Below are positions 27,341 through 37,588 of a stretch of 64,000 nt of DNA, one piece after another (position 1 is the first letter of the stretch; each line of letters opens with the position of its first letter). The stretch covers positions 1 to 64,000 of the forward strand of contig JAFLDE010000015.1 in the NCBI GenBank assembly GCA_017302655.1, read 5' to 3'. The notes beneath the pieces are model-generated. The model saw only the letters and a program-made list of their open reading frames with translations. It ran no database searches and was not told the DNA's origin. The DNA is from Burkholderiales bacterium. GTDB taxonomy: Bacteria; Pseudomonadota; Gammaproteobacteria; Burkholderiales; Burkholderiaceae_C. Made by a program: the position numbers and the translations under genes.

Positions 27341-28712
27341 TCGCAGCTCCCTGGCGCGTGGCTTGCGCGGTGCGCCGGTACCAATCGAAGCTGGCCTTGG
27401 GCGTGCGCTGTTGGGTGGCGTAGTCCACGTGCACAAGGCCGAAGCGCTTGGCATACCCGCTGTCCCATTCGAAGTTGTCCATCAGGCTCCAGGCGAAATA
27501 GCCTCGGATGTCGACGCCTTCTGCCTTGGCTTCGGCCAGCGCCTGAAGGTGTCTGCGCAGGTAGTCCACGCGCTCCAGATCCTGCACCTGGCCATCGACC
27601 ACCTGGTCCGCGTTGGCCATGCCGTTCTCCATGATGTAGATCGGTGGCAGCGGGTATTCGCGCTGCAGGCCCACGAGCAGTTCGCGCAGTCCGTCGGGGT
27701 AGATCTCCCAGCCCATGTCGGTGCGGCCCAGTTCGGCGGGCGGCGGCAAGCCGTCCTGGCTCACCCACAAGCGGGTGTAGTAGTTGATACCGAGGAAGTC
27801 GAGCGGTTGTCGAATCAGGGCCATGTCACCTTCGAGCGCCGTGGGCTGCACGAAGCCGTCCAACTGCGGGTAGCGGCCCAGCAGCAGGGGGTCCATGAAG
27901 CGGCGCACGAACTTGGCGTAGGCCAGGTCGGCGGCGGGCTGGTCCTTGGGCTTGGCGGCGCTGCGGCTGCTCTGGTTGAGCACGATGCCCAAGGGGCACT
28001 TCACGCCGGCGGCGCGCAGCGCCTGCAGCGCCAGCCCGTGTGAAAGCAGCAGGTTGTGAGAGACCTGTACGGCGGCCACTTGATCGCGCCATCCTGGTGC
28101 GAACTGGCCGGTTTCATGCCCGAGCACGGCGGTGCACCAGGGTTCGTTGTGGGTGGCGAGCGAGTGCATGCGATCACCGAAGAGGCGGCCCATGCGCTCG
28201 GCGTACTCCGCAAATCGCTGCACGGTCACGCGCGACAGCCAGCCGCCCTCGTCTTGGAGCGCCTGAGGCAGGTCCCAGTGGTACAGCGTGGCATGGGGCT
28301 GAATGCCGGCATCCAGCAGGGCATCAATGAGGCGGTCGTAGAAGGCAATGCCCTTGTCGTTCCAGGCGCCATGACCGAGTGCCTGCACGCGGGGCCAGGC
28401 GATGGAGAAGCGGTAGGCGTCGATGCCGAGCTGGCGCATCAGCGCCACGTCCTGCGGCCAGCGGCGGTAGTGATCGCAAGCCTGGCTGCCGTCATCACCG
28501 TTGCGCACCTTGCCTGGCGTGGCACAAAAGCGATCCCAGATCGACTCGCCGCGTCCATCGGTCTGGTTCGCGCCTTCGATCTGAAAGGCAGCCGTGGCCA
28601 CGCCCCATGTGAAGCGCTGTCCCAGTTGCTGCAGGGTTTCCGGCGCTGGCAGGCTCAGGCCTGAGGGAGCGGTGGGCACGTGCGCGGCGGCCGAGATGTC
28701 AAGCATGGACAT
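27333..28712 (-). CDS. GH1 beta-glucosidase
   Basis: Hydrolyses cellobiose and cello-oligosaccharides to glucose. 459 residues, normal for GH1: FTWGVATAAFQIEG near the start, acid/base in THNEPW (E190), nucleophile in YIMENG (E362, where I/VTENG is most common), and the WSLMDNFEW aglycone region. No signal peptide, so cytoplasmic, consistent with import of intact oligosaccharides by the adjacent transporter. It lies 44 bases after the permease gene and overlaps the GH5 gene by eight bases. Confidence 0.95.
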   Translation of the reverse strand: MSMLDISAAAHVPTAPSGLSLPAPETLQQLGQRFTWGVATAAFQIEGANQTDGRGESIWDRFCATPGKVRNGDDGSQACDHYRRWPQDVALMRQLGIDAYRFSIAWPRVQALGHGAWNDKGIAFYDRLIDALLDAGIQPHATLYHWDLPQALQDEGGWLSRVTVQRFAEYAERMGRLFGDRMHSLATHNEPWCTAVLGHETGQFAPGWRDQVAAVQVSHNLLLSHGLALQALRAAGVKCPLGIVLNQSSRSAAKPKDQPAADLAYAKFVRRFMDPLLLGRYPQLDGFVQPTALEGDMALIRQPLDFLGINYYTRLWVSQDGLPPPAELGRTDMGWEIYPDGLRELLVGLQREYPLPPIYIMENGMANADQVVDGQVQDLERVDYLRRHLQALAEAKAEGVDIRGYFAWSLMDNFEWDSGYAKRFGLVHVDYATQQRTPKASFDWYRRTAQATRQGAANA

Positions 28713-28756
28713 GAAAGGATTCGTGGGGCAGGGAAGGGATGGGATTGCGCCGGCCG

Positions 28757-29599
28757 TCAGCCTTTGACGGCGCCCGCAGCGAGGCCCGCAATCAAGCGGC
28801 GAGAGAAGAACACGAAGAGAAGCAGCAGCGGCATGACAGTGATGGCTGCACCTGCGCTCAGTGCGCCGACCGTGGCACCTGTGGTGCCCTGCAGCGAGCG
28901 CAGCACCAGGGGCACGGTGAATACATCCTGGTCGCGCAGCACCAGCAGAGCACCGACGAAGTTGTTGTACTGGCCGATGAAGGTGATCAGACCCAGCGTG
29001 CCGAGGGCCGGTCCAAGCAGGGGCAGCACCACGCGCCAGAAGATCTCGAACTCACCGCAACCGTCGATGCGCGCGGCATCGATGAGCTCGCGGGGTACGG
29101 CGCTGCGCACGTACTGGCGCATCATGAAGATGCCCAAGGCGCCACAGGCGCCGGGTATGACCAGCGCCTTGGCGCTGTCGATCCAGCCCAGCTGCTGCAT
29201 CAGCATGACGGTGGGGATCATGCTGAGGAAGCTCGGCAGCAGCATGGTCGCGAGGATGAATCCGAACAGCGCTTCCTTGAATCGGAACTCGAGCAGCGCG
29301 AAGGCGTAGCCGGCGAGCGCGCAGAAGAACAGATTGAGCAGCGCCGTGAGCCCCGCGATCCAGAGCGAGCGCCACAAGGCCGACCAGAAATGCGGCCGCC
29401 GCTCGATCAGGTCGTTGACATTGGCGCCGAGCTGGTCTCCGAACCAGATGGGCGGTGGCATGGAAAGAATCTCGGCACTGCCATGGGTGGCGAACACCAG
29501 CATGGTGTAGAACGGCGCGAGCATGATCAACGCGCCCAGCCCTACCAATAGGTAGGTCAGCGGCGCCGTCAGCCGTTCAGTCCTTGGGCTTGAGAACAC
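28757..29599 (-). CDS. CUT1 sugar ABC transporter permease (MalG type)
   Basis: 280 residues, six membrane segments beginning TYLLVGLGALIMLAPFYTML. The EAA loop is ELIDAARIDGCGEFEIFWRV and the C-terminus RRLIAGLAAGAVKG is the usual coupling end. It starts with GTG 29599, inside the end of the partner permease (23-base overlap). The first residues are poorly conserved, so a slightly later start is possible. Substrate probably cello-oligosaccharides, from the GH1/GH5 context. Confidence 0.92.
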   Translation of the reverse strand: MFSSPRTERLTAPLTYLLVGLGALIMLAPFYTMLVFATHGSAEILSMPPPIWFGDQLGANVNDLIERRPHFWSALWRSLWIAGLTALLNLFFCALAGYAFALLEFRFKEALFGFILATMLLPSFLSMIPTVMLMQQLGWIDSAKALVIPGACGALGIFMMRQYVRSAVPRELIDAARIDGCGEFEIFWRVVLPLLGPALGTLGLITFIGQYNNFVGALLVLRDQDVFTVPLVLRSLQGTTGATVGALSAGAAITVMPLLLLFVFFSRRLIAGLAAGAVKG

Positions 29600-30578
29600 G
29601 GTTGTTCAGCGCAGTGAGCGCCGCCACGAAGAGGAAGAGCAGCCAGGCGATGGCCGAGGCGGTGCCGAAGTCGCCGTCGTTGAGAGCAACTTTCAGCAGG
29701 TACATGGCCGAGGTCTCGGCTTCCTGAATGACACCGCCCGGCACCTCGCCCCCTCGGAAGTTGGTGAGCACATAGGGCTCCTCGAAGAGCTGCAGGCTTC
29801 CGATCAGGGAGAGCGTCACGGCGAAAAAGATCATCGGCCGCAGCTGCGGCAGCACCACGTGCAGGAGTTGCTGCCAACGCGTCGCTCCGTCCACGCGCGC
29901 AGCCTCGAACAGGTCCTTCGGAATGGTCTGGATGGCCGCCAGGTACAGCACGGTGTTCCAGCCCACGTAACGCCACCAGACCACGAAGGCCACGATCCAC
30001 TTGGTTTTGTCGGGCCGATCCCAGTCGATGAAATCCGTGGGGAAGAGCCAGGCCAGCGGCTGTATGCCGGCCACCTGCCACTGTCCGATGCCTGTCAGCA
30101 CCGCGTTCACCAGCCCGTACTGCGAGGAGAACATGGCCTGGAACACCAGCACGATGGCGACCGAGTTCGTGATGAATGGCAGGAAGTACATGCCAAGCAC
30201 GGCATTGCGCATCCTGGTGAGGCGCGTGTGCAGGAACCAGGCCAAGGGGATGGCGACCAAGTGCTGCGGCAAGCTGGCGGCGATGCCGATCCACAGCGTG
30301 TTGCCCAGCGCGCGCCAGAAGTCGCGCTCGTACAGGTCCAGCCAGAACGCACTGCTCAGCACCTGTGACCATGGCAGGTCTTCCAGGTACAGCGCATAGA
30401 CGTAATTGCCAAAGCCCTCCCAGCGCATCTCGCCCACGCCGTCCCAGCGGAAGAAGGAGACGCAGGCCGAGAAGAGCAGGGGATACAGACCAAAGATGGC
30501 GAACAGGACGAAGAACGGCGCGACGAACAGGTAGGGTGCCCAGCGCTTGCTGAGCCGCCACGGCTTAGCGACGCGCAC
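29577..30578 (-). CDS. CUT1 sugar ABC transporter permease (MalF type)
   Basis: 333 residues from GTG 30578; the frame also offers ATG 30602, but AAAGG upstream of the GTG and the smaller overlap with the binding-protein gene favour the former. Membrane segment APYLFVAPFFVLFAIFGLYP, a large periplasmic loop (about residues 55-100, longer than in the 15840 permease), and EAA loop LFEAARVDGATRWQQLLHVV. With the 28757 permease and 30565 binding protein it forms a complete importer apart from the ATPase. Confidence 0.92.
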   Translation of the reverse strand: MRVAKPWRLSKRWAPYLFVAPFFVLFAIFGLYPLLFSACVSFFRWDGVGEMRWEGFGNYVYALYLEDLPWSQVLSSAFWLDLYERDFWRALGNTLWIGIAASLPQHLVAIPLAWFLHTRLTRMRNAVLGMYFLPFITNSVAIVLVFQAMFSSQYGLVNAVLTGIGQWQVAGIQPLAWLFPTDFIDWDRPDKTKWIVAFVVWWRYVGWNTVLYLAAIQTIPKDLFEAARVDGATRWQQLLHVVLPQLRPMIFFAVTLSLIGSLQLFEEPYVLTNFRGGEVPGGVIQEAETSAMYLLKVALNDGDFGTASAIAWLLFLFVAALTALNNRVLKPKD

Positions 30579-31809
30579 GACGGAGCACCTTTCTCTGCGC
30601 ATCGCGAAGCGCAGCGGGGATGGGTTTTCCGCCCTCCAGAACGCGATCCATCTCGGCGGTCATGACTTCGATCGCCATGCGGTCCAGACGATTCACCACC
30701 AACGCCGGGATGCGCGTGCTGGCCTCGCGCCAGATCTTTCGCGCCGCTTGGCCGCCCAGGAATTCGACGGGCTGATCAAGGAAGGGGTCCTGCGCCGCGC
30801 TGAGCAGCGAGGGGTAAGCGTCCAGTCCCTTGAAAGCGGCCAGTTGCATGCCCCGGTCGGTGGCCAGGAACTCCAACAGCCGCCACGCGCGGAGCTTGCG
30901 TTCGGGTGGCAATGCAGCCGGGATGGCGTAGAACGAGCCGCCCCAAGACGCGAAGGCTCCCGCCGGAAGCTGGCTCACGCGCCATAGACCTTTGGTGCCC
31001 GGGGCAATGTAGGTGGCCATCTGACCTGCCATCCAGGCTCCACTCATCTCGGTGACGAAGCGACCGCGTCGGAAGCCTTCCGCCCACTCGGTGCTCCAGG
31101 CAGTGACTTTGCCGTCCAAGCCATCGCGTCGCGCCTGCCGGGCCAGTTCAAAGGCCAATTCGAACCGAGCCTCGTTGAACAGGGGGCGGTTGTCGGCGTC
31201 GAAAAAGATGCCTTGGCCGTTCGGCACATTGGCTCGCACCACCAGCTTGGCCAGCGAGTTCGCGCTGGGTATCAGCAGCCGGCCGGTGCGCATCTTCACT
31301 TGCCGACCGGCGGCGAGGAAGTCGGCCCAGGATCCTGTCAACTGCTGGGGGTCAACGTGAGCTTGCTGAAGCAAGTCGTGCCGATAGAAGAGGCAGCCGG
31401 GGCCGATGTCCACCGGCAATGCGCACAGCGCACCGTCGCTGCGTCGGGCTTGAGCCAAGGTGTACGGCACCAGCGCAGCTGCATGGCGCAGCGCCAGGTA
31501 GGGCGGCTTGCGCAGGTCTTCGAGTGCGCCGGACTCGATCAACTTGCTGATGAAGTCCAGTTCCAATCCCATCAGATCAGGAAGGCTGGTGCCCGTGGCC
31601 AAGCTGGTCAGCATGGCGTTGTGATGATCGCTGTACGAGAGGCTGCGCAGGCGCAGACGGTCTGCCTGGAGATGTGTTTCGAATAGCGGCTTGGCGACCT
31701 TGATTCCTTCGTCCAGGCTGGGGTAGCTGGCCACAACCAGCGGATCGCGATCGTTCGCCCTGGCCGAGGCACTCAGTCCTGCGGCCAAGAGCACGCGTCG
31801 ATTCAGCAT
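30565..31809 (-). CDS. CUT1 sugar ABC transporter substrate-binding protein
   Basis: 414 residues, first gene of the leftward beta-glucan operon. The N-terminus MLNRRVLLAAGLSASARAND is a short export signal. Family-like parts are LPDLMGLELDFISKLIESG, LPVDIGPGCLFYRHDLL and the aromatic SWGGSFYAIPAALP region. The LacI-type palindrome 31879-31892 lies 70 bases before its ATG. Substrate probably cellobiose or other beta-glucan oligomers, inferred from the GH1 and GH5 genes downstream. Confidence 0.9.
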   Translation of the reverse strand: MLNRRVLLAAGLSASARANDRDPLVVASYPSLDEGIKVAKPLFETHLQADRLRLRSLSYSDHHNAMLTSLATGTSLPDLMGLELDFISKLIESGALEDLRKPPYLALRHAAALVPYTLAQARRSDGALCALPVDIGPGCLFYRHDLLQQAHVDPQQLTGSWADFLAAGRQVKMRTGRLLIPSANSLAKLVVRANVPNGQGIFFDADNRPLFNEARFELAFELARQARRDGLDGKVTAWSTEWAEGFRRGRFVTEMSGAWMAGQMATYIAPGTKGLWRVSQLPAGAFASWGGSFYAIPAALPPERKLRAWRLLEFLATDRGMQLAAFKGLDAYPSLLSAAQDPFLDQPVEFLGGQAARKIWREASTRIPALVVNRLDRMAIEVMTAEMDRVLEGGKPIPAALRDAQRKVLRRARR

Positions 31810-31878
31810 GGGGTCACCCGCCCGCCACCGACCGCAGCCATCGCCAGTTCAACCAAGAAGCGCATGCCAGGATTAGAC

Positions 31879-31892
31879 TGACAACGTTGTCT
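31879..31892 (-). promoter_or_regulatory. LacI-type operator of the transporter-GH1-GH5-LacI operon
   Basis: TGACAACGTTGTCT, a near-perfect palindrome centred on ACAACGTTGT (31881-31890), identical at the core to the site in the receptor promoter at 17940. On the minus strand a possible -10, TCTAAT, follows it immediately; no good -35 is visible, so the operator probably lies inside the promoter. Two exact copies at the heads of two units with related function are strong support for one regulator. Confidence 0.75.
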
Positions 31893-32477
31893 GTTCGCAT
31901 CCGGATTGGCCCTGAGTTGGCGTACTGGCGCTTCATGCAAGGGGGGGCGCTCTCAGGGCGTCGATGGCTGAATGCTCTTGGGCTTCCGGGTGACGTTGAC
32001 CATCTAGCCGAGCGCCCGTCAGGCTGGCGCAGGCGCTTGTGCGCACCGAGATGCCGACCTCGATGTTCGACGAAACCGACAAGCCCGTTCTCGCCACCGA
32101 GCCGCCAGATGAAGGCCTGGGCCGTATGGAGCCAACGCGGGGTCATCCACCGCATGGGCGCGGGTGATGCGAGCGCCGCCGACCCCGACAGCGCCTCTCC
32201 AGTGCGCCAGGTAGCGGGCGTTATCACTGCTCGGTGGGTTTGCCCGAGTTGCTGTGCGGTCTCGTCGAAGCAGCCGCAGGTGACGGCGTCGCACCAACTT
32301 AAGCCGGGACGCACGCGGGTGCGGCGCAAAAGCTGGTCGACCGTTGTTTGCTGTCGCGCGCCTGCTCGAGCAGGCCGGGTTGCGAGGCTGCGAAGGCCTT
32401 TGCCGTTGCCAGCAGGGAGCCGATGGGCCGCGTGAGGGTGGGCATCTGTCCAGTCTTGAAGCGCACGCCTCAGATGA
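31893..32477. other. 585-base stretch without a supported gene
   Basis: Open frames exist on both strands (for example minus 32494-31814), but their translations are rich in Arg, Pro, Ser and Trp, contain no recognisable motif, and overlap one another. The minus frame runs straight through the operator and promoter of the transporter operon, which argues against it. I see no repeats, transposase motifs or structural RNA. Confidence 0.4.
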
Positions 32478-32768
32478 TCAGTCCACTTCATCATCGGGCT
32501 TCGGAGGCGCGGCGGTGAAAAGGCCGGTGTGACGCGCCTGTATGAGCGGCGCCAGCCGCTTCATCGGCAAACCAAAGCGCGGTTGGTTCGGCCCAAGCGC
32601 AAGGGCATCCGAAGCGCACAGGTTCAACGCTCGGTTGAACGCCTGCCCCAAAGTCTTCACGACCTTGGCATCGGCCTCGACCTCCCAGATCAAACGGCCA
32701 GGGCGCGGCCGGCAGTGCCCCTTGGCAAACGGGCATGCAAGAGGTGCCCATCCGAGTTCGCGGGACAT
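32478..32768 (-). CDS. Possible small hypothetical protein, 96 aa
   Basis: An isolated frame whose middle part (GRLIWEVEADAKVVKTLGQA, then FNRALNLCASDALALGPNQ) has a normal amino-acid mix, unlike the overlapping frames. No domain, signal peptide or membrane segment is evident and I do not recognise it. It could be a fragment of a decayed gene. It is 69 bases downstream of the end of the large molybdenum hydroxylase gene, on the same strand. Confidence 0.3.
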   Translation of the reverse strand: MSRELGWAPLACPFAKGHCRPRPGRLIWEVEADAKVVKTLGQAFNRALNLCASDALALGPNQPRFGLPMKRLAPLIQARHTGLFTAAPPKPDDEVD

Positions 32769-32837
32769 GCCACAAGACCTGGTGCCAAGCCCCCGGCAGC
32801 CGAATCGGCAAAGGCCCTGTCTACAGGCGCCAGGGGT

Positions 32838-35066
32838 TCAGGCGGGAATCTGGAAGGGCAGTTCGCGTTGGCGTCCGCCGCCCAGTCGTGCCAGGGCGTT
32901 GGCCAAGGCCGGCGCCAAAGGAGGTACTCCGGGTTCGCCCATGCCCTTGGGCGGATCGGAGGAAGGCACGATGTGAACGCTCAGCACCTTGGGCATCTCG
33001 GGCAGTCGGGCCACGCGGTAGTCGTGGAAATTGCTCTGTTCAACGACACCGTCCTTGAGCGTGATTGAGCTCCCAGGCAGTGTGGTCGACAGCGCCATGG
33101 CCACCGAGCCCTGCACCTGCGCCTCGACGGTGCGCGGATTCACAGAGAGGTTGCAATGCACGCCGGCGTGCACTTCGTCGAGCACGAGGCTGCGCGCCTT
33201 GCCCTTGCCGCTGAGATGGGCCACGACCACATAGGCCACCACCGACTCGAAGCTCTCATGCACCGCCACGCCCCAGGCCTGGCCGGCCTTGAGCTTGCGC
33301 TTTCCGTAACCGCTCTGGTCGACCGCCAACTGCAGGGCGGCGCGGTGACGCTGCGCCTTGTCCCCAAAGAGGCGCATGCGGTAGGCCACCGGGTCCTGCT
33401 TCGTAGCCTGGGCGATCTCGTCGATGAGCGTCTCCATCACGAAGGCGGTGTGGGTGCTGCCCACGGAGCGCCACCACAGCACCGGCACATTGACCTTGGG
33501 GTGGTGCACGTTCAACTGCATGGGAATGGCGTAGGGCTCGCGCATGCCTTCGGTGGTCGTCACGTCCACCCCCTTTTGCACCATAAAGGGTTCGAAGGGC
33601 GAGCCGGCGAGGATGCTCTGGCTGGCGATGCGGTGGTCCCAGGCGAGGATGCGCCCCTGGGCGTCGAAACCGATCTCGGCGCGGTGCAGGGTCAGCGGGC
33701 GGTAGTAGCCGGACTTCAGGTCGTCCTCACGGCTCCACACCACTTTCACTGGCGCGCGCTGCCCGGCCTGTGCCAGGCCCATGGCCACCCCCGTGGCTTC
33801 GCGCACGAACTCCGCCGTGGGCGTGGCGCGGCGGCCGAAACCGCCACCAGCCATCTGCACATGAATCTGCACGCGTTCCGGCGGCAGCCCCGTCAGCGCC
33901 GCGACGGCGCCGGCGTCCACGCCGGGCATCTGCGAGGCGTAGTAGAGGTCGGCACGATCGGCCCGCAGGTCCACCGTGCAGGTCAGGGGCTCCATCTGCG
34001 CATGGTTCAGGTAAGGGAAGCTGAACTCGGCCACCAGCTTGCGCGGCGCGCCTGCCAGCGGCGCCAGATTGGCCTTGAAATGCGGCTGTGGCGCGGGCAG
34101 GCCGGGTTGATCCCGCAGCATCTGGCGCCAGCGCGCCGCCAGCGCGGCGCTGTCAGCGCGCTCCAGTCCGTCCAGGTCCCATTCGATGACCAAGGCCTCG
34201 CGCGCCTGCTTCGCCGGCCAGTAGCCGCTGGCCACCACGGCCAGGCCCTGCCCCCCGCGATCCAGCGCGACGGGGAAGACCGCCTTGATGCCGGGCAGCT
34301 TGAGCGCCGCCGTTGCGTCGTGGCGGCGCAGGCGGCCGTTGAACACCGGCGGCCGCACGATGACGGCCGTGAGCATGCCCGGCAGGCGGATATCCATGCC
34401 GTAGACCTGCGTGCCACGGCTCTTGGCGTCGGCCACCTTGAGGCCGGTGGGGCGGCCGATCAATTGAAACTGCGCCGGATCCTTCAGCGGCACGGTGGCC
34501 GGCACGCTTTGTCGCATGGCAGCGTCGAACAGTTCACCGTAGCCGGCGCTGCGCCCGCCGCCGCTGACCACGCCCTTGGCTGCTTGCAACTGCGCAGGGG
34601 GCAGTTGCCAGGCCTGTGCCGCAGCCGCGATCAGCATGGCGCGCAGGCGCGCGCCCAACTCGCGGTACTGCTGGTAGCTGTTCTTCACCGAGTTCGAGCC
34701 GCCGGTGAGGTGCATGCCCATGCCGGGGTCGACGTAGTTTGGTCGCTGGTCGCCAAAGCCGGTCTTCACGCGGCTCCAGTCTGCGTCCAGCTCTTCGGCG
34801 CAGATCATGGCCAGGGCGGTTTCGATGCCCTGGCCCATGTCCATGCGGTTGCAAAGGATCGTCGTGCTGCCGTCCGGCGCGATGCTGATGAAGGCTGCAG
34901 GCTGCTCGGTCGGTTTCAGGGCCTGGCCCTTCGATTCACCACTTGATTGCGCGAAGCCCGAGGCGGGCCAGAGCGCGAGGCCGGTGAGGCCACCGACGCT
35001 GCTGACCATGAAGCGGCGGCGCGAGGGCGCAGACTGCGGCAGGCATTGCGTGAGGTGCTTGAGCAT
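32838..35066 (-). CDS. Isoquinoline 1-oxidoreductase-type molybdopterin subunit (IorB-like aldehyde/xanthine dehydrogenase family)
   Basis: Large, molybdopterin-cytosine-dinucleotide-binding subunit of a molybdenum hydroxylase. 742 residues from ATG 35066. The N-terminus [20 protein letters not shown] is a Tat signal, as expected for periplasmic IorB proteins. Family segments are [60 protein letters not shown] and the late [18 protein letters not shown] that carries the catalytic Glu. The [2Fe-2S] subunit is encoded 10 bases upstream. The true substrate cannot be told from the sequence. No cytochrome or maturation gene is adjacent. Confidence 0.9.
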   Translation of the reverse strand: MLKHLTQCLPQSAPSRRRFMVSSVGGLTGLALWPASGFAQSSGESKGQALKPTEQPAAFISIAPDGSTTILCNRMDMGQGIETALAMICAEELDADWSRVKTGFGDQRPNYVDPGMGMHLTGGSNSVKNSYQQYRELGARLRAMLIAAAAQAWQLPPAQLQAAKGVVSGGGRSAGYGELFDAAMRQSVPATVPLKDPAQFQLIGRPTGLKVADAKSRGTQVYGMDIRLPGMLTAVIVRPPVFNGRLRRHDATAALKLPGIKAVFPVALDRGGQGLAVVASGYWPAKQAREALVIEWDLDGLERADSAALAARWRQMLRDQPGLPAPQPHFKANLAPLAGAPRKLVAEFSFPYLNHAQMEPLTCTVDLRADRADLYYASQMPGVDAGAVAALTGLPPERVQIHVQMAGGGFGRRATPTAEFVREATGVAMGLAQAGQRAPVKVVWSREDDLKSGYYRPLTLHRAEIGFDAQGRILAWDHRIASQSILAGSPFEPFMVQKGVDVTTTEGMREPYAIPMQLNVHHPKVNVPVLWWRSVGSTHTAFVMETLIDEIAQATKQDPVAYRMRLFGDKAQRHRAALQLAVDQSGYGKRKLKAGQAWGVAVHESFESVVAYVVVAHLSGKGKARSLVLDEVHAGVHCNLSVNPRTVEAQVQGSVAMALSTTLPGSSITLKDGVVEQSNFHDYRVARLPEMPKVLSVHIVPSSDPPKGMGEPGVPPLAPALANALARLGGGRQRELPFQIPA

Positions 35067-35076
35067 GTCGATTCCT

Positions 35077-35538
35077 TCAGCGCAGCGCCCGGGCGGCGTC
35101 GTGGATGGCGGCGCGAATGCGCAGGTAAGTGCCGCAGCGGCACAGATTGCCGGCCATGGCCGCATCGATGTCGGCGTCGCTCGGCACCGGCTTGGCCTTC
35201 AGCAGCGCCGTGGCGGCCACCACCTGGCCGCTCTGGCAGTAGCCGCATTGCGCCACATCGTGACGCACCCAGGCGTCCTGGACGGCGCGACCCACCTGGT
35301 CATCGGACAGGCCCTCGATGGTGGCGACCTGCTGCCCGGCCAGCGTCGAGACGGGCAGTACGCAGCTGCGTGTGGCCTGGCCGTTCAGCATCACCGTGCA
35401 GGCGCCGCACTGCGCCATGCCGCAGCCGAACTTGGTGCCGGTCATGCCGAGTTCGTCGCGCAGCGCCCAGAGCAGGGGCGTGGAAGGGTCGATGTCGAGG
35501 CGATGCTCGCGGCGGTTGACTGTCAGGGTGATGGACAA
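35077..35538 (-). CDS. Isoquinoline 1-oxidoreductase-type [2Fe-2S] subunit (IorA-like)
   Basis: Small iron-sulphur subunit, 153 residues, passing electrons from the molybdenum site. The ferredoxin-like cluster uses C39, C44, C47 and C59 ([12 protein letters not shown]), and the second, alpha-helical cluster uses C98, C101, C133 and C135 ([16 protein letters not shown]). I chose TTG 35538 because GAGGAG lies six bases upstream; the frame runs on to 35718 but overlaps the divergent phaR. It is the first gene of a two-gene operon with the large subunit. Confidence 0.92.
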   Translation of the reverse strand: MSITLTVNRREHRLDIDPSTPLLWALRDELGMTGTKFGCGMAQCGACTVMLNGQATRSCVLPVSTLAGQQVATIEGLSDDQVGRAVQDAWVRHDVAQCGYCQSGQVVAATALLKAKPVPSDADIDAAMAGNLCRCGTYLRIRAAIHDAARALR

Positions 35539-35638
35539 GGTGCGCTCCTCGGCGGTCGGAAGCCGCGCTTGTACGCGATCTGAACCAAGCTTGCACGGCC
35601 GCTCCCTAGAATGCCGTCCACCTTCAGGAGAGCCCCCT

Positions 35639-36190
35639 ATGGCCACCCGCCGCCGCGCCAGTGCCGACGCCGCCGAACCCAGCCCGAGCCCGGTGCGCGT
35701 GCTCAAGAAGTACCCCAACCGCCGTCTCTACGACACCCAGGCCAGCGCCTATGTGACCCTGGCCGATGTCAAGCAGATGGTGCTGGCCGGCGAGGATTTC
35801 GAAGTGCGTGACGCCAAGAGCAGCGAAGACATCACCCGTTCCATCCTGCTGCAAATCATTCTGGAAGAGGAGACCGCCGGCGCGCCGATGTTCTCCACCA
35901 ACATGCTGCAGCAGATCATTCGCTTCTACGGCCAGGCCTTGCAAGGTCCGCTGCAAGACCTGATGGCCCGCAATCTGCAGGCCGTGAGCGAGATGCAGCA
36001 GCAGTTCGCGAAGTCGGGCGCCGGCGCCGCCGGTTTCAATCCCGAACTCTGGTCGCAGTTCATGCAGGGGCAGGCGCCGGGCATGCAAGGCTTGCTCGGC
36101 AACTACATGGAACAGAGCAAGCAGCTCCTGGCCCAGATGCAGGAGCAGATGAGCAAGGTCGGCGGCTTCAACCCCTTCGGGCGCAAGTAG
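35639..36190 (+). CDS. phaR: Polyhydroxyalkanoate synthesis repressor PhaR
   Basis: 183 residues from ATG 35639, preceded by CAGGAGAG. The N-terminal PHB/PHA accumulation DNA-binding domain starts at [20 protein letters not shown], followed by the PHB_acc repeat region ([19 protein letters not shown]) and a Met/Gln-rich tail that in this family binds polymer granules. It represses phasin and PHA genes until granules form. No pha biosynthesis gene is in the window. phaR beside rimO is a common order in Burkholderiales. Confidence 0.95.
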   Translation: MATRRRASADAAEPSPSPVRVLKKYPNRRLYDTQASAYVTLADVKQMVLAGEDFEVRDAKSSEDITRSILLQIILEEETAGAPMFSTNMLQQIIRFYGQALQGPLQDLMARNLQAVSEMQQQFAKSGAGAAGFNPELWSQFMQGQAPGMQGLLGNYMEQSKQLLAQMQEQMSKVGGFNPFGRK

Positions 36191-36220
36191 CGCCTCGCCG
36201 GGCGCGGGACAATCCGCGCC

Positions 36221-37588
36221 ATGAACGACCTCGCCACGCCCAAGGTGGGCTTCGTCTCGCTCGGCTGCCCCAAGGCGCTGACCGACTCCGAACTCATCCT
36301 CACCCAGCTCTCCGCCGAGGGCTACACCACCTCCAAGACCTTTGCCGGCGCCGACCTGGTGATCGTCAACACCTGCGGCTTCATCGACGACGCCGTCAAG
36401 GAAAGCCTGGACACCATCGGCGAGGCCCTGGCCGAGAACGGCAAGGTCATCGTCACCGGCTGCCTGGGCGCCAAGCAGGCAGAAGGGGGCGAGAACCTCG
36501 TGCGTTCCATCCACCCCAAGGTGCTCGCCGTGACCGGTCCGCATGCCACGCAAGAGGTGATGGACGCGGTGCACGCGGCGCTGCCGAAACCGCACGACCC
36601 CTTCCTGGACCTGGTGCCCGCGGCGGGCATCAAGCTCACGCCCAAGCATTACGCCTACCTGAAGATCAGCGAGGGCTGCAACCACCGCTGCTCGTTCTGC
36701 ATCATTCCGAGCATGCGAGGCGATCTCGTCTCGCGACCAGTGGGAGATGTGCTGAAGGAGGCGCGTGCGCTCTTCGAAGGCGGCGTCAAGGAATTGCTCG
36801 TCGTCAGCCAGGACACCAGTGCCTATGGCGTGGACACCAAGTACCGCATGGGTTTCTTCGACGGCAAGCCGGTGAAGACGCGCATGCTCGATTTGGTGCG
36901 CGAACTGGGCGAACTGGCCAAGCCATACGGCGCCTGGGTGCGCCTGCATTACGTGTACCCCTACCCGCATGTGGACGAACTGCTGCCGCTGATGGCCGAG
37001 GGCCTGGTGCTGCCCTACCTGGACGTGCCCTTCCAGCATTCGCACCCCGAGGTGCTAAAGCGCATGAAGCGCCCGGCCAGCGGTGAGAAGAACCTCGACC
37101 GACTGCAGGCTTGGCGCGCAGCCTGCCCCGAGCTGGTGGTGCGCTCCACCTTCATCGCCGGCTTCCCCGGCGAGACCGAGGCGGAGTTCCAGCACCTGCT
37201 GGACTTCGTGCAGGAGGCCGGCATCGACCGCGCCGGCTGCTTTGCCTACTCGCCGGTCACCGGCGCAACGGCCAACGAGCTGCCGGGCGCGTTGCCCGAC
37301 GCTGTCCGCGAGGAGCGCCGGGCGCGCTTCATGGCGGTGGCCGAGAAGGTCTCCACCGAGCGCCTGGCGCGCCGCGTGGGCCAGGAGCTGCAGGTGCTGA
37401 TCGACAGCGCGCCGGCCATGGGCAAGAAGGGCGGCGTGGGCCGCAGCTTCGCCGATGCGCCGGAGATCGACGGCACCGTGCGCCTGTTGCCGCCGCAAAA
37501 GGCGAGCAAGCAGCTCAAGGTGGGCGAGTTCACGCGCGCCCGCGTGGTGGCCGCCGAAGGGCACGACCTCGTCGCCATGCCGGTATGA
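36221..37588 (+). CDS. rimO: Ribosomal protein S12 methylthiotransferase RimO
   Basis: Radical-SAM enzyme that methylthiolates the conserved Asp of ribosomal protein S12. 455 residues: UPF0004 domain with cluster cysteines C16, C52 and C81 ([24 protein letters not shown]), radical-SAM CxxxCxxC at C153, C157, C160 (CNHRCSFC), and a C-terminal TRAM domain. The [15 protein letters not shown] and [13 protein letters not shown] motifs separate RimO from MiaB. Stop overlaps the metC start (ATGA). Confidence 0.97.
   Translation: MNDLATPKVGFVSLGCPKALTDSELILTQLSAEGYTTSKTFAGADLVIVNTCGFIDDAVKESLDTIGEALAENGKVIVTGCLGAKQAEGGENLVRSIHPKVLAVTGPHATQEVMDAVHAALPKPHDPFLDLVPAAGIKLTPKHYAYLKISEGCNHRCSFCIIPSMRGDLVSRPVGDVLKEARALFEGGVKELLVVSQDTSAYGVDTKYRMGFFDGKPVKTRMLDLVRELGELAKPYGAWVRLHYVYPYPHVDELLPLMAEGLVLPYLDVPFQHSHPEVLKRMKRPASGEKNLDRLQAWRAACPELVVRSTFIAGFPGETEAEFQHLLDFVQEAGIDRAGCFAYSPVTGATANELPGALPDAVREERRARFMAVAEKVSTERLARRVGQELQVLIDSAPAMGKKGGVGRSFADAPEIDGTVRLLPPQKASKQLKVGEFTRARVVAAEGHDLVAMPV

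Noticed and set aside
31814-32494. 226-codon minus-strand frame upstream of the glucan transporter operon
   Set aside because: It crosses the LacI-type palindrome and the promoter, and its translation has no recognisable motif.
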